From assembly GCA_900550635.1 (NCBI GenBank), contig URSZ01000005.1, positions 1 to 38,301 of the forward strand: a stretch of 38,301 nucleotides of DNA, given 5' to 3'. This document shows positions 1 through 8,433 of this stretch, in pieces. The notes below the pieces were generated by a model that ran no database searches, was not told the origin of the DNA, and was given only the letters and a program-made list of their open reading frames with translations. Positions within the stretch are counted from its first letter, which is position 1. Every line of letters begins with the position of its first letter. Source of the stretch: an uncultured Prevotella sp. (GTDB lineage: Bacteria > Bacteroidota > Bacteroidia > Bacteroidales > Bacteroidaceae). A program made the position numbers and the translations under genes.

Positions 1-215
1 ATAACCGATAAATTAATATATTTGCATTACTAAGAGGTCTGAAGACTTGCCTCGGACACACTAAATGAAACACTACCCGTTAAAAAATGTCACTGCGGAC
101 GCGTAGGATATTCCCGGACGCAGACAAATTTCGCCGCCGGAAGAAATGCCCGCTCCACCACGCGCTTTCTTTATGCCGTTCCCGCCGTTTTACGCCGCGC
201 GCTGCCGCCGGGTGC
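1..215. other. Left-edge non-coding stretch
   Basis: I see no supportable gene here. The open frame that crosses it rightward (87-356) is basic, arginine-rich and runs into the end of the real leftward gene, so I treat it as spurious. TATATTTG at 17-24 fits the Bacteroidota -7 consensus TAnnTTTG for rightward transcription, but its -33 partner would lie outside the window. A short GTCTGAAGAC palindrome follows at about 38-47. No product can be assigned. Confidence 0.4.
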
Positions 216-253
216 AAAAAAACACCCGCGCCGCATGGGAGCGGCACGGGTGT
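216..253 (-). terminator. Intrinsic terminator of the discoidin-domain gene
   Basis: The arms ACACCCGCGCCGC (222-234) and GCGGCACGGGTGT (241-253) pair with one mismatch around a 6-nt loop. The plus strand has seven A at 216-222, which gives a U-tract after the hairpin in the leftward transcript. It lies 27 bp past the stop codon at 280, as expected for a Rho-independent terminator of that gene. Confidence 0.9.
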
Positions 254-279
254 AATGTGTTATACAGTGTCAGGACTGT

Positions 280-3200
280 TTACTTTACGAGGACTTTCTT
301 CTTTCCTACGATGTAAATGCCCTTCGCGAGGTTCCTGGTTGCTTCGGCAGCCTTGACGTTGCGTTTGATGAGCACGCCGTCGATTGTGTAGACATCAACA
401 ATCTCGTTTTCAGTCTCAACGATTTCAACGTTCTTGATGTCGTTGATTATGCCGTTGATTGTGATGGTCTTGTCAATCGAACCGCCGAGGTCCTCAACCT
501 TCGTTACGTCGATGTAACCGCCACGGCCGGCAATTGAGTAACCGGCGTCGGTAGCAACGTTGAGCACCGAATTCAGGAAGTACAGGCTTGCCTGGCCCTT
601 GATTGTCAATCCCTGGAGAGTACCTACAAGGCCGTTGTAATCAACTGCCGATGTGTCAACAATTGCATTGGCCTCTGCGGGCGGAAGCATGAACATGAGC
701 GGCTGCTGGCCGTTTGCGTCGGGCTCTGCCAAAGTTTCGATAACGAACGGTTCGCCTGCCTCGAACTCATCCTTAGCGGTGAGCGTAAGGGTGTACGACG
801 GTTCGTCGCCTTCAGCAGCTTCGTTCTCTATCACGCTGTTGACTGCGTAGGTAGCTACCTCAGGATTGAGGTTGCTAATCATATTGTCGCCCGTGAGGTC
901 GAACGGCAGTGTTATAATGCTCGTCGACTGTGCCGGGAACCAGTTGATCATAACTTCTTCGATTCCTTCTTCTGCAAGGCTTTCGAACTTCCACGACTGC
1001 TGGTCACCGCCGTTAGCCGGGTAGTTGCAAATAACCTTGTCGGTACCGTCGGCCTTGATACGGTCGAACGGGTCTTCAACGCCTTCCTGCTGCAATGCGA
1101 AGCAGTCGTTGCCATAGAAGTAGATGTGGTAAGGAGTAGGCTCGCTTTCCATTACCGGGCTGTTGGCCGTTCCCCTTCCATTGTATTTACCCCAGTACTG
1201 GCCCGTTCCGAGGCTCTGGATAGCGTACGTCTGCTCCCAAGGCTTGATTTCTTCGCCTTCTGCAACGGGTTCGTTGCTTTCAACCGGTACGAGACGCCAG
1301 ATAGCGTAAACATCCGACCATTCACCGCCTTCAGGATAGCCGCCGATACTGAGCTTGGAGCCTGTAGATGTGCTGCCAAGGAAGATGGGCTGGTTGATAG
1401 CGTACTGATAACTTTCGCTCGTTACACCACTCCTTATTATATACCATTCGTAAGGTTTCGGCAGTATAACGTGGCTCATGAACTCTTCGTAGCCGTTCTC
1501 AATCTTTTCGGTTGCATTGTTCACCTGCTCTTTGGTAGGCTTCTTCTTGTCGATAGAGAAGCGTGCCTCGTCGAGCAATGCGTCGAAGGTTTCTACAGCG
1601 CTGTAGTCGTCAACGTTTCCGGGCAGGTCACCTTCATTGATTTCGCGCGCGAGGATTTCCTTGTAGTCGTTGTAGAGTTTGACAACGTCGGTCGTGTCTA
1701 CGTATGCTTCCTGGAGCTTCTTGACAGCTGCCGTAAGCTCTTCAACAGGCTCTTCGGAGTTGATGTCGCTTGCAGTGTAGTTTGCATACTTGTCGAGTAC
1801 TTCCCTCAACTCGTTGGCAGCAACACGTACCTCTTCGATGTAGTTGTACTGTATGCTTTCGGGGTCGAGGCCGGTGTAAACCTGGAACTCGGAGCAGTTC
1901 CACGTGATACCCGTGATGTCAGGATTAGCGAAGTTGCGCGTATCGGCAATCGTAGCGTCATCGTTCGGGTTGTTTGCAAGGCAGGTGTTCTTGATAACGA
2001 AGCGGATGTACTTGTAATCACCGCCGAGCTCGATAGTGGGCGAGGTGTAAGGTATCTCCGTGGTCATACCGGTGGGGAATCCTTCGGTAAGTTCGGTTAT
2101 TTGAGTCCACTGCGGGGTGTTGGAGTCGCGCGGGTCGGCAAACAACTCGGGATCATTGGTTGCGTAAATAATAATGTCGCTGGGGTTGTCGTGCCAGTTA
2201 GCGTCGGGACGGCTGTAGAACTCGAAGAAGAACGACGATACGGGCTCTGCAAGCGCTACGTTCAGGTTGTGGTAACCTGTACCGATAGAGTTCGGGTAAG
2301 TAGTGTTGATAGTATCAGTCCATTCCTGAACCGTAAGGTCTTCCTTAGCCATTGCAGTGTTCCAGACTGAGTGGAATACAGAGCTTGTGTTGCCATCGAT
2401 AAGGTTGGGCAGCTGGCTCGTAGCTTCCTGGTCGCTGTTGGTGTTCATCTGCGAAACGTCGCGTATCTGAGGAACGCGCGCACCGGTTGAAGTGCTGTAA
2501 AGGTTCTCGCCCGTGTCGAGGAGTTCCTTCAGCTTGTTGAACTGTGCGTTGCGGTCTACGTAGGTAGAGTCGACAAGGCGGTAAGCGGTCTGCAGGGCTG
2601 CGATGTCGGCTTCGGTTACTGTGCCGGCGGCAAGTTTCTCCTGTGCGGCAGTCATAGCCTCTTCGAGGGCGTCGCAAGCCTCTTTCATGCCCGGAACGGT
2701 GTAGTACTGCGACTTCTCTGTGGGCACGGGGTCGTAAATCTGGAATTCGCTCAAGTTGAACGTAACGCCGGTGGCCGACGGTGAGGTGAATGCTCCATAG
2801 CGGCCGCCGCCTTCAACTGTGTTCACCGTGCTCTTAACAACGAAGCGCAGGTACTTGTACTCGCCGCCGAGGTCGATTATCGGTGAGGAGTAATAGCCCA
2901 ATGCCACCCTTGCCGGGAAGTTGTACTCATCGTCGGTCATGTCCAGAATCTGCGTCCACGAAGCCGAGTCGGCAGCCGCCGTGCTTGCGCCGAGGGCGTC
3001 GTCGTTGGTGGCGTAGATGGTGATATGGTTGGGCGTGTCGCACCATGAAGCGTCGTTACGCCCGGTGAATTCGAAGCGTATCTGCGAGATGGGCTCGTTG
3101 AGCGTGAACTGCAGGTTGTGCCAGCCGTAGCTCGTGCCGAGTTCGGTAGGACTCTTGAAAGCGTCGCTCCACATAGAGTGGAATATCGTACCGGTATTGT

Positions 3201-4806
3201 TGTCGATTAGGTTGGCGTATGCCGAGCCGTCGCCGGCGCTTTGTGCGTTGGAGCTTATCTGGTCGGCGCTGGTGATGAGCTTGGTGTATTCGTTGGCTTT
3301 GTTACGCGACATGTTTGCGCTGTCCAAGGCAAGGTTCATGACTGAAGCCAGGAGCGTCTGCGGGCCTTCGGCAACGAGCTTGTCGATAAGTTCCTGGTCG
3401 GTCACGCGGCGCATGTACCACTCGGAGCACGAGTTGCCGGTGCCGTCATACGTTACTATGCGTCCTGCTGTGCCCGCACCGCTATTGTGGTCTTCGGTAT
3501 GGTAAGGCACGTCGTTCTTCACATTATATATATGGAACTGCCCGGGGAACATGTGCATCCACTCGAAGCACTGGTCGGTCTGGTGCGTAGCTGTCATGGG
3601 CACGCGTTGCGACGTGCCCGCGATGGTGCCGATATATTCGCCTGAAGCGACGTTCTTTATGGAATAGCGTCCGCTGTCGAGCTTCTCCACGTACCACAGC
3701 TGCATTGCGCTGAGCGAGTCGCTCTTTGTCCAGGCGAGTTCCTTCTGCGGGTTGACGTACATCGACATGGTGGTGTTCTGCCTGTTCATATATTCTGGAT
3801 AGGCATTCACGAAGTTGTAATAGCCCGTCTCAACCTGGTTGATACCCGTTGTCATAAAGTCGGTAACGGCCGCACGCAAGCGGTTGATGTAATCGGTGTA
3901 TTCTTCGTCGGTCAGGCTCAAGAACAAAGCATCCAAAGCCTCCTCATACAGGCGGTATGTGCTGGCATATTTGGTGCTGTCCACATATCCCGGGTCCGTA
4001 CCTATCTCAAACTGGTAGCTCGTCCATACGTTCTGCACGCTGTCCACGAGGCTTTGGAGTATGTCTCCGGGGTCGGTGGACTCGCGCGGCACATAGATCT
4101 GGAACTCGCTCAGGTTGAACGAAACGCCCGTTATATCGGGCACTGCGAACATGCGGGTGTCCACCTTGTTTTGGTGCGTCGTACCTTTTACCACGAAGCG
4201 AATGTACTGGTATGCTTCGGGCATTGTTATTACCGGCGACTGCCAAGCCTCGTCGATTACTAGCACGTCCTCGGGGAAGTCAGTGTTCTCCGGGGTAAGC
4301 TCGGTAATCTTATCCCACTGGTCCTGGTTGGAGTTTACGGGCGAAGCCCATAGCCCCGGGTCGTTGGTGGCGAAAATCTCGATGTGGTTGGGGTTGTCGT
4401 GCCAGTCGGAGTTACGCCCCTTGTACTCGAAGCGGAACGAGCTTGCCGGCTCGCTGAGCTGCACTTGCAGGAAATGGTAGCCCGGGTCGGAGTTTATACC
4501 GCCCGAAAGAGTAGCCAGTTTTGCCACCCACGAGTCCACGGTAGTGGTAGTCAAAGCCATGTCCGTGTCCCAGATGGAGTGGAAAATCGTATTCACGTCA
4601 TTGTCTATCAGGTTGGCGTAGTCCGACCCGTCGGCCGTTGCGTTACTGTTAGAGATAATCTGCGAGGCATCGCCCAGCTGGGGTTCCCAGATGACGTAAG
4701 CGTCTCGCGTCAACTTTTTCTGCGGCCCGGTGTCGGCATGCAGCGGACACAGCCACGCCCCTATTGCCATCAGGCAAAGGAGCATCATCAGTTTTCGTTT
4801 TTTCAT
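280..4806 (-). CDS. Large secreted protein with three discoidin (F5/8 type C)-like domains and a T9SS-like C-terminal tail
   Basis: The protein has 1508 residues with a signal peptide (about 1-24, ending PLHAD). Three homologous discoidin-like domains lie at about 45-240, 505-690 and 775-980. Each repeats ANLIDxN, IFHSxW, a WHDNP or WCDTP turn, IYATND, KYxRFVVK and FNLSEFQIY. Between and after them are beta-trefoil-like stretches (about 327-470 and 1118-1280, with ricin-like QxW-type spacing such as EWYMRR and QSWKFE) and helical linkers (about 985-1110). The end (about 1465-1508) has VYTIDGVLIKR, then LAKGIYIVGKKKVLVK, the form of a type IX secretion sorting domain. No catalytic domain is recognisable. 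I infer a surface or secreted glycan-binding protein. The start is the first ATG with a proper signal peptide. The gene is alone, with its own terminator, and no SusC/SusD pair is near. Confidence 0.8.
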   Translation of the reverse strand: MKKRKLMMLLCLMAIGAWLCPLHADTGPQKKLTRDAYVIWEPQLGDASQIISNSNATADGSDYANLIDNDVNTIFHSIWDTDMALTTTTVDSWVAKLATLSGGINSDPGYHFLQVQLSEPASSFRFEYKGRNSDWHDNPNHIEIFATNDPGLWASPVNSNQDQWDKITELTPENTDFPEDVLVIDEAWQSPVITMPEAYQYIRFVVKGTTHQNKVDTRMFAVPDITGVSFNLSEFQIYVPRESTDPGDILQSLVDSVQNVWTSYQFEIGTDPGYVDSTKYASTYRLYEEALDALFLSLTDEEYTDYINRLRAAVTDFMTTGINQVETGYYNFVNAYPEYMNRQNTTMSMYVNPQKELAWTKSDSLSAMQLWYVEKLDSGRYSIKNVASGEYIGTIAGTSQRVPMTATHQTDQCFEWMHMFPGQFHIYNVKNDVPYHTEDHNSGAGTAGRIVTYDGTGNSCSEWYMRRVTDQELIDKLVAEGPQTLLASVMNLALDSANMSRNKANEYTKLITSADQISSNAQSAGDGSAYANLIDNNTGTIFHSMWSDAFKSPTELGTSYGWHNLQFTLNEPISQIRFEFTGRNDASWCDTPNHITIYATNDDALGASTAAADSASWTQILDMTDDEYNFPARVALGYYSSPIIDLGGEYKYLRFVVKSTVNTVEGGGRYGAFTSPSATGVTFNLSEFQIYDPVPTEKSQYYTVPGMKEACDALEEAMTAAQEKLAAGTVTEADIAALQTAYRLVDSTYVDRNAQFNKLKELLDTGENLYSTSTGARVPQIRDVSQMNTNSDQEATSQLPNLIDGNTSSVFHSVWNTAMAKEDLTVQEWTDTINTTYPNSIGTGYHNLNVALAEPVSSFFFEFYSRPDANWHDNPSDIIIYATNDPELFADPRDSNTPQWTQITELTEGFPTGMTTEIPYTSPTIELGGDYKYIRFVIKNTCLANNPNDDATIADTRNFANPDITGITWNCSEFQVYTGLDPESIQYNYIEEVRVAANELREVLDKYANYTASDINSEEPVEELTAAVKKLQEAYVDTTDVVKLYNDYKEILAREINEGDLPGNVDDYSAVETFDALLDEARFSIDKKKPTKEQVNNATEKIENGYEEFMSHVILPKPYEWYIIRSGVTSESYQYAINQPIFLGSTSTGSKLSIGGYPEGGEWSDVYAIWRLVPVESNEPVAEGEEIKPWEQTYAIQSLGTGQYWGKYNGRGTANSPVMESEPTPYHIYFYGNDCFALQQEGVEDPFDRIKADGTDKVICNYPANGGDQQSWKFESLAEEGIEEVMINWFPAQSTSIITLPFDLTGDNMISNLNPEVATYAVNSVIENEAAEGDEPSYTLTLTAKDEFEAGEPFVIETLAEPDANGQQPLMFMLPPAEANAIVDTSAVDYNGLVGTLQGLTIKGQASLYFLNSVLNVATDAGYSIAGRGGYIDVTKVEDLGGSIDKTITINGIINDIKNVEIVETENEIVDVYTIDGVLIKRNVKAAEATRNLAKGIYIVGKKKVLVK

Positions 4807-5123
4807 AAAATACTTTTTTTAAATGGGTTTTTATGGTTTTATTATCGGTTAGCGAATGGATACAAAGGGCCACATGGTTTTCATGTACTCGATTGTAGAA
4901 TTCAGGTCTTTTACAAAAGAATGGATTTTTTTAGATACTCGCAACAAACAGGCTAAAAAATTTTCATTGTATTAAGATTTTTTAACAGGGGGAGGTAAGA
5001 TAAAATTCCATTCACAATAAAAAAGGGCGCACCAACCATAACAACGCAGGGTGTTAAAACAAGCTAATCACGAAGCGTTAAACCCAAAACGGCCATTAGG
5101 GAATTAAGTAGCAACGTCGAGTG
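4807..5123. other. Long AT-rich leader region of the discoidin-domain gene
   Basis: No credible coding sequence is present on either strand. The part nearest the start codon is T-rich on the plus strand and probably holds the promoter and leader of the leftward gene. I did not find a clean TTTG-N19/20-TAnnTTTG match in the leftward direction, so no promoter is called. Confidence 0.4.
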
Positions 5124-5258
5124 GGTCCTTTGGCCAACCTGCGCACTTATGCCGCCACCAGCCTTCCCGCCCGGCTTAGCCGTAGCCCGCTACGTCTTCA
5201 GACGGGCGCATAGCTATCCGCCGGGCATAAGCACGCAATTTGACAAAGCCAAACGACC
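5124..5258. repeat. Compact inverted-repeat structure (structured RNA or MITE-like element)
   Basis: The two ends pair. GGTC with GACC, TTTGGC with GCCAAA, TGCG with CGCA and CTTATGCC with GGCATAAG appear in order at 5124-5153 and in reverse order at 5223-5258, separated by small internal loops. The inside (about 5154-5222) is GC-rich and holds further hairpins: CGGC-TTA-GCCG, GTCT-TC-AGAC closed by GCCC/GGGC, and GGCG...CGCC around ATAGCTAT. The whole would fold as a branched structure from either strand. It sits in the 784-bp gap upstream of the discoidin-domain gene. It may be a structured RNA or leader element, or a small non-autonomous mobile element. The pairing is seen directly, but the function is unknown. 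Confidence 0.55.
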
Positions 5259-5318
5259 AAATTGGGTTGAAAAAGCCGCCTTAAAAGTGTGTTTTTCGGA
5301 GCGGGTTTTCAGGGGCTG

Positions 5319-5392
5319 AAAAATATGTGCCTTGAATTTTAAAAAAGGTCCGACCTATTTTAAAATATGTGCCTTGTATTTTTCATTTGCTC
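5319..5392 (-). repeat. Intergenic triple-palindrome element 1
   Basis: Three tandem units of about 21 bp: TATGTGCCTTGAATTTT, AGGTCCGACCTATTTT and TATGTGCCTTGTATTTT. They are followed by CATTTGCTC, the complement of the GAGCAAAT(G) module. Beyond it are GGGGTATAAC and a GAAAACGAG...CGTTTC hairpin (to about 5432). It lies between the GH127 terminator and the next leftward gene. The middle unit is a perfect AGGTC-C-GACCT palindrome. Confidence 0.85.
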
Positions 5393-5506
5393 AGAGAGGG
5401 GTATAACTCCCTGAAAACGAGTACCCGTTTCGCGCAGACAAAAAGCGACATCTTCCCCGCCCCGCCGGCACGCAAAAGGCATGTTCCCCCGTAAGTACCG
5501 GCGTAA

Positions 5507-5545
5507 ACGAAAACCGGCGCACGCCTTTCACAAGGTGTACGCCGG
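5507..5545 (-). terminator. Intrinsic terminator of the GH127 gene
   Basis: CCGGCGCACGCCT (5514-5526) pairs with AGGTGTACGCCGG (5533-5545) with two mismatches. In the leftward transcript the hairpin is followed by UUUUCGUUU. It lies 45 bp after the GH127 stop codon. Confidence 0.8.
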
Positions 5546-5589
5546 CTCTCATGTCAACAGTAATATCACTACCGCGTCACGCGCGGGAG

Positions 5590-7443
5590 TTATTCGTATT
5601 TGAGCCATACGGCCATTTTGCCTGCCTCGCGGTTGTCCCACGCATAATACGGTATGAGGTTCAGGCTTTGCGAAGCGCCGTTCCCGGCCGTGGCGGTTAT
5701 GAGGCCGGCTCCTCCGAGTTTCTCCTGGTTGAAGGCGAACGAGAACTTGGTGTCCGGGGTCAGCGTAGCGTTGTCCACGTCTACCGTATTGTCTACCTGC
5801 TCCATGCAGTAAACGAGCGGGCCGCGCTCTACGGCGCGCTTGCCGATATTTTCCTTCACCCTCGGGTCGGCAGCGGTTACGCGCGTCTCCATGGGCAGTG
5901 TTAGCGTTATGCGGTCGCCGGCCTTCCATTTGCGGCTTATCACAGCGTAGCCCTTGTCGGCCTTGGCTTTTTTCTTATTGCCGTTAACGGCTATGGTGTA
6001 TTCGCCTGCCCACTGCGGTATGCGTATGCGTAGCTGTTTCATGGGCAGCTTGGTGTTCAGCGTTATTTCCACCTGTCCGTCCCAGGGGTATTTGGTGCTT
6101 TGCGACACGTTGATGTGGGTGCCGTTGCCGGCGGGTATGTCGGCATTGCCCGAGATGAAGAGGTTTACCCACAATGCGTCGTCGGAAAGGGCATATATAT
6201 AATTGCCTATCGAGGGGAGGAAGCGCGAAATCTGGCTCGGGCAGCATGCGCAGCCAAACCACTCCTGCCTGTGGTGGCCGCCTTTGGAGTAAAGCGGGTT
6301 GACGTAGAAGAACCTGTCGCCCGAGAGGGATATTCCGGCCAATGCTCCGTTGTACATGGCGCGCTCGAGCACGTCGACGTACTTGGCGTCGCCCGTCATG
6401 AGGTTGAGTCGCCAGTTCCAAAGCACCATACCCACCGAGGCGCACGTTTCGCAGTATGCCTGCTCGTTGGGCAGATCGTAATCGGTGGTGAAGCCTTCGT
6501 TATCGCCCGATGAGCCTATGCCGCCCGTGATGTACATGTTGCGGTGAACAACATCTTCCCAAAGGCTGTCGAGGGCATTGGTGTAGGCCTTGTTGCCGGT
6601 GAGGGCCGCAACGTCGGCCATGCCGCAGAACAGGTACATGGCCCTAACGGAGTGGCCGCCAATGCTGAACAGCTCGGTTACGGGCACTTCGTCCTGGTCG
6701 TATGCCAGGTTGTTGAACAGGTCGTTTTTGTACACTCCGTGCCCGTGGCCGCGCTCGTCGATGAGCCAGTTGGCGAATTCGAGGTATTTTTCCTGCTTTG
6801 TTTCGTCGTATAGTTTGACAAGGGCGAGTTCTATCTCCTCATGCCCGGGCACCCAGTGGCGTTTGCCCGGACCGAAGGTGTTCATCATGTGGTCGGCAAA
6901 GCGTATGGCCGTGTCGAGGAACTTGCGTTTGCCCGTGGCATTCTTGTATGCCACGGCGGCCTCAATCATGTGGCCGGCGCAATACATTTCGTGCATGTTC
7001 ATGTCGGTCCAGCGGTTTTCCATGCCCGAAAGGGTGTAGAAAGTATTGAGGTATCCGTCGGGTTGCTGCGCGGCGCATATCTTGTCTATCCACTCGTCGG
7101 CCTTGCGCTCGAGCGCCGGGTCGCGGTGGTTGGTAAGCGCGTAGGCCATGCCTTCGATAGCCTTGTACACGTCGCTGTCGTCGAAGAAAATGCCCGAATG
7201 CTTGCCGGTGCCCTTCGAGGCGTTCACAAAGTTCTGTATGCGTCCGGTTTTGTTTTCAATCTGGTCGATACAAACCGGCAGCGTGGCCGACATGTGCTTG
7301 TCGAGGCGCGGAGTCCAGAAAGCGTCGTGTATCTTTACGTGCGAGAAGTTCACAGGGTTCATGCGGCGCATGTGGTCGCCTTGGGCGTAAGAGCCCGACG
7401 CAACCGAGAGCAGCACGGAGAATAATGCTATTTTTGTTTTCAT
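5590..7443 (-). CDS. GH127 beta-L-arabinofuranosidase
   Basis: The 617-residue protein belongs to glycoside hydrolase family 127 (formerly DUF1680). These enzymes release beta-L-arabinofuranosyl residues from plant glycans using a zinc-bound cysteine nucleophile. The signature is intact: E332-T-C334 (in YCETCASVG) and C400-C401 (in CACCPSQ). These correspond to the Glu and three Cys that bind zinc in characterised GH127 enzymes, and C401 would be the nucleophile. An alpha/alpha-barrel region precedes this and a beta-sandwich tail follows. The ATG at 7443 is chosen because it starts a signal peptide (MKTKIALF..., cleavage near SYAQ). The open frame extends 29 codons upstream without family similarity. 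The product is probably periplasmic. It stands alone, with no SusCD pair adjacent. Confidence 0.93.
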   Translation of the reverse strand: MKTKIALFSVLLSVASGSYAQGDHMRRMNPVNFSHVKIHDAFWTPRLDKHMSATLPVCIDQIENKTGRIQNFVNASKGTGKHSGIFFDDSDVYKAIEGMAYALTNHRDPALERKADEWIDKICAAQQPDGYLNTFYTLSGMENRWTDMNMHEMYCAGHMIEAAVAYKNATGKRKFLDTAIRFADHMMNTFGPGKRHWVPGHEEIELALVKLYDETKQEKYLEFANWLIDERGHGHGVYKNDLFNNLAYDQDEVPVTELFSIGGHSVRAMYLFCGMADVAALTGNKAYTNALDSLWEDVVHRNMYITGGIGSSGDNEGFTTDYDLPNEQAYCETCASVGMVLWNWRLNLMTGDAKYVDVLERAMYNGALAGISLSGDRFFYVNPLYSKGGHHRQEWFGCACCPSQISRFLPSIGNYIYALSDDALWVNLFISGNADIPAGNGTHINVSQSTKYPWDGQVEITLNTKLPMKQLRIRIPQWAGEYTIAVNGNKKKAKADKGYAVISRKWKAGDRITLTLPMETRVTAADPRVKENIGKRAVERGPLVYCMEQVDNTVDVDNATLTPDTKFSFAFNQEKLGGAGLITATAGNGASQSLNLIPYYAWDNREAGKMAVWLKYE

Positions 7444-7677
7444 AAACTTATAATGCTGATTTTGGCACAAAATAAATAAAAAAAAGTTTGAATAACACCG
7501 GGAAATTAAAAAAAATATGGCCGGTTGCAACGCTTTTCAGCAAGGGAACACATATTATATAATGGTACGGCAAGGACGCCGGGCTTACAAACAAAAGGGG
7601 GTTACTGCCTGCGCCGGCGCTTGCCGCCGGGCCGCGCTCTTTTTGTCTGCATGAAAAAAGCCGGTTTTCAGGGCGGG
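7444..7677. other. GH127 upstream region
   Basis: This is non-coding and AT-rich next to the start codon, then GC-rich. CATATTATATAATG at 7551-7564 resembles CATATATTATATAATG at 32740-32755, both a short way after GGCCGG. No leftward promoter with both consensus boxes was found. A T-run followed by GTCTGCATG (about 7640-7653) also recurs near other repeat elements. Confidence 0.35.
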
Positions 7678-7751
7678 AAAAATATGTCGGACATAATTCA
7701 AAATATGTCTGACATATTTCGAAATATGTGCCTTGTATTTTTTATTTGCTC
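7678..7751 (-). repeat. Intergenic triple-palindrome element 2
   Basis: The three units are TATGTCGGACATA, TATGTCTGACATA and TATGTGCCTTGTA, each within A/T-rich arms. TATTTGCTC (complement of GAGCAAATA), GGGGGTATAAC and the hairpin TGAAAATGAGTTTTCA (about 7771-7786) follow. On the other side lies CCGGTTTTCAG. The first two units are perfect or near-perfect palindromes. The element lies between the 5-FCL gene and the GH127 gene, both leftward. Confidence 0.9.
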
Positions 7752-7896
7752 AGAAGGGGGTATAACCACGTGAAAATGAGTTTTCATTTTTCCGCACCGG
7801 GAAACACCTTTTTAAGGCCCGTGTTCCGCTGTCGCGGATGACTGTATTGCAGTTCCTGCTTTCACGCTTGCGGCCGTGGGTGCGACGCGCAAGGTT

Positions 7897-8433
7897 TCAG
7901 AGCACCTCGCCTACGGCTATGTCGTGGGTTTCGGCCGGTATGGCGTCGAGTTTCTGGAAATCGAAGCACACGCCGATTGTGGGGACACCCGCCCGGCCGA
8001 GCCTTGCAAGCAGGCGGTCGTAGTAGCCGCGCCCCCGCCCGAGGCGGTTGCCGTGCCGGTCGAAAGCCACTCCCGGAATAACGGCAAGGTCTATGCTGCC
8101 GTAATCGGTGAACGCTGCGCCGGCCGGTTCGTCAATATTGAACGCCCCGCGCCGCATGTTGCTGCTGCCGGTATAAACGCGCAGCTCGAGTTCGCTGTCG
8201 CTCACCACTACGGGCAGGAGTATGCGTTTATACCCCTCCCAACGACGGATAAAGGTATGTGTGTCCACCTCGTCGGGCAGGGAGCTGTAGAGCAAAACGG
8301 TATGTGCCGCCCGGAAAAGCGCGTGGCTTTCCAGACGGCACATTACAGGTATTGACATCTCACGCAATGTTCCTTCGGGGAACGAGCGCTTTTGAGCGGA
8401 GATGGTTTTGCGCAGTTCTTTTTTTGTCGGCAT
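7897..8433 (-). CDS. 5-formyltetrahydrofolate cyclo-ligase
   Basis: The 178-residue cytosolic enzyme makes 5,10-methenyl-THF from 5-formyl-THF and ATP, salvaging a storage form of folate. The family landmarks are KKELRK near the N-terminus, the VLLYSSLPDEVDT region, and the nucleotide-binding RLGRGRGYYDR loop. The length is normal. The start at 8433 overlaps the end of the S41 peptidase gene by 74 nt. A later ATG at 8358 would avoid the overlap but would delete the conserved KKELRK segment, so I keep the long form. It is the last gene of the leftward operon and is probably translationally coupled. I saw no convincing terminator after it. Confidence 0.93.
   Translation of the reverse strand: MPTKKELRKTISAQKRSFPEGTLREMSIPVMCRLESHALFRAAHTVLLYSSLPDEVDTHTFIRRWEGYKRILLPVVVSDSELELRVYTGSSNMRRGAFNIDEPAGAAFTDYGSIDLAVIPGVAFDRHGNRLGRGRGYYDRLLARLGRAGVPTIGVCFDFQKLDAIPAETHDIAVGEVL

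Noticed and set aside
1126..2370. Long rightward open frame of 414 codons
   Set aside because: It is antisense to the discoidin-domain gene, arises from that gene's codon bias, and has no recognisable domain.
5319..5392. CRISPR array
   Set aside because: Units are adjacent palindromes with no unique spacers of constant length, always three per site, and no cas genes are present.
280..7443. Polysaccharide utilisation locus
   Set aside because: There is no SusC/SusD pair, sensor or regulator next to the GH127 and discoidin-domain genes.
7525..7773. Small protein gene across element 2 (rightward)
   Set aside because: The frame exists only because the palindrome units lack stops; the residues are low-complexity and change between copies. 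No start context or homologue is recognised.
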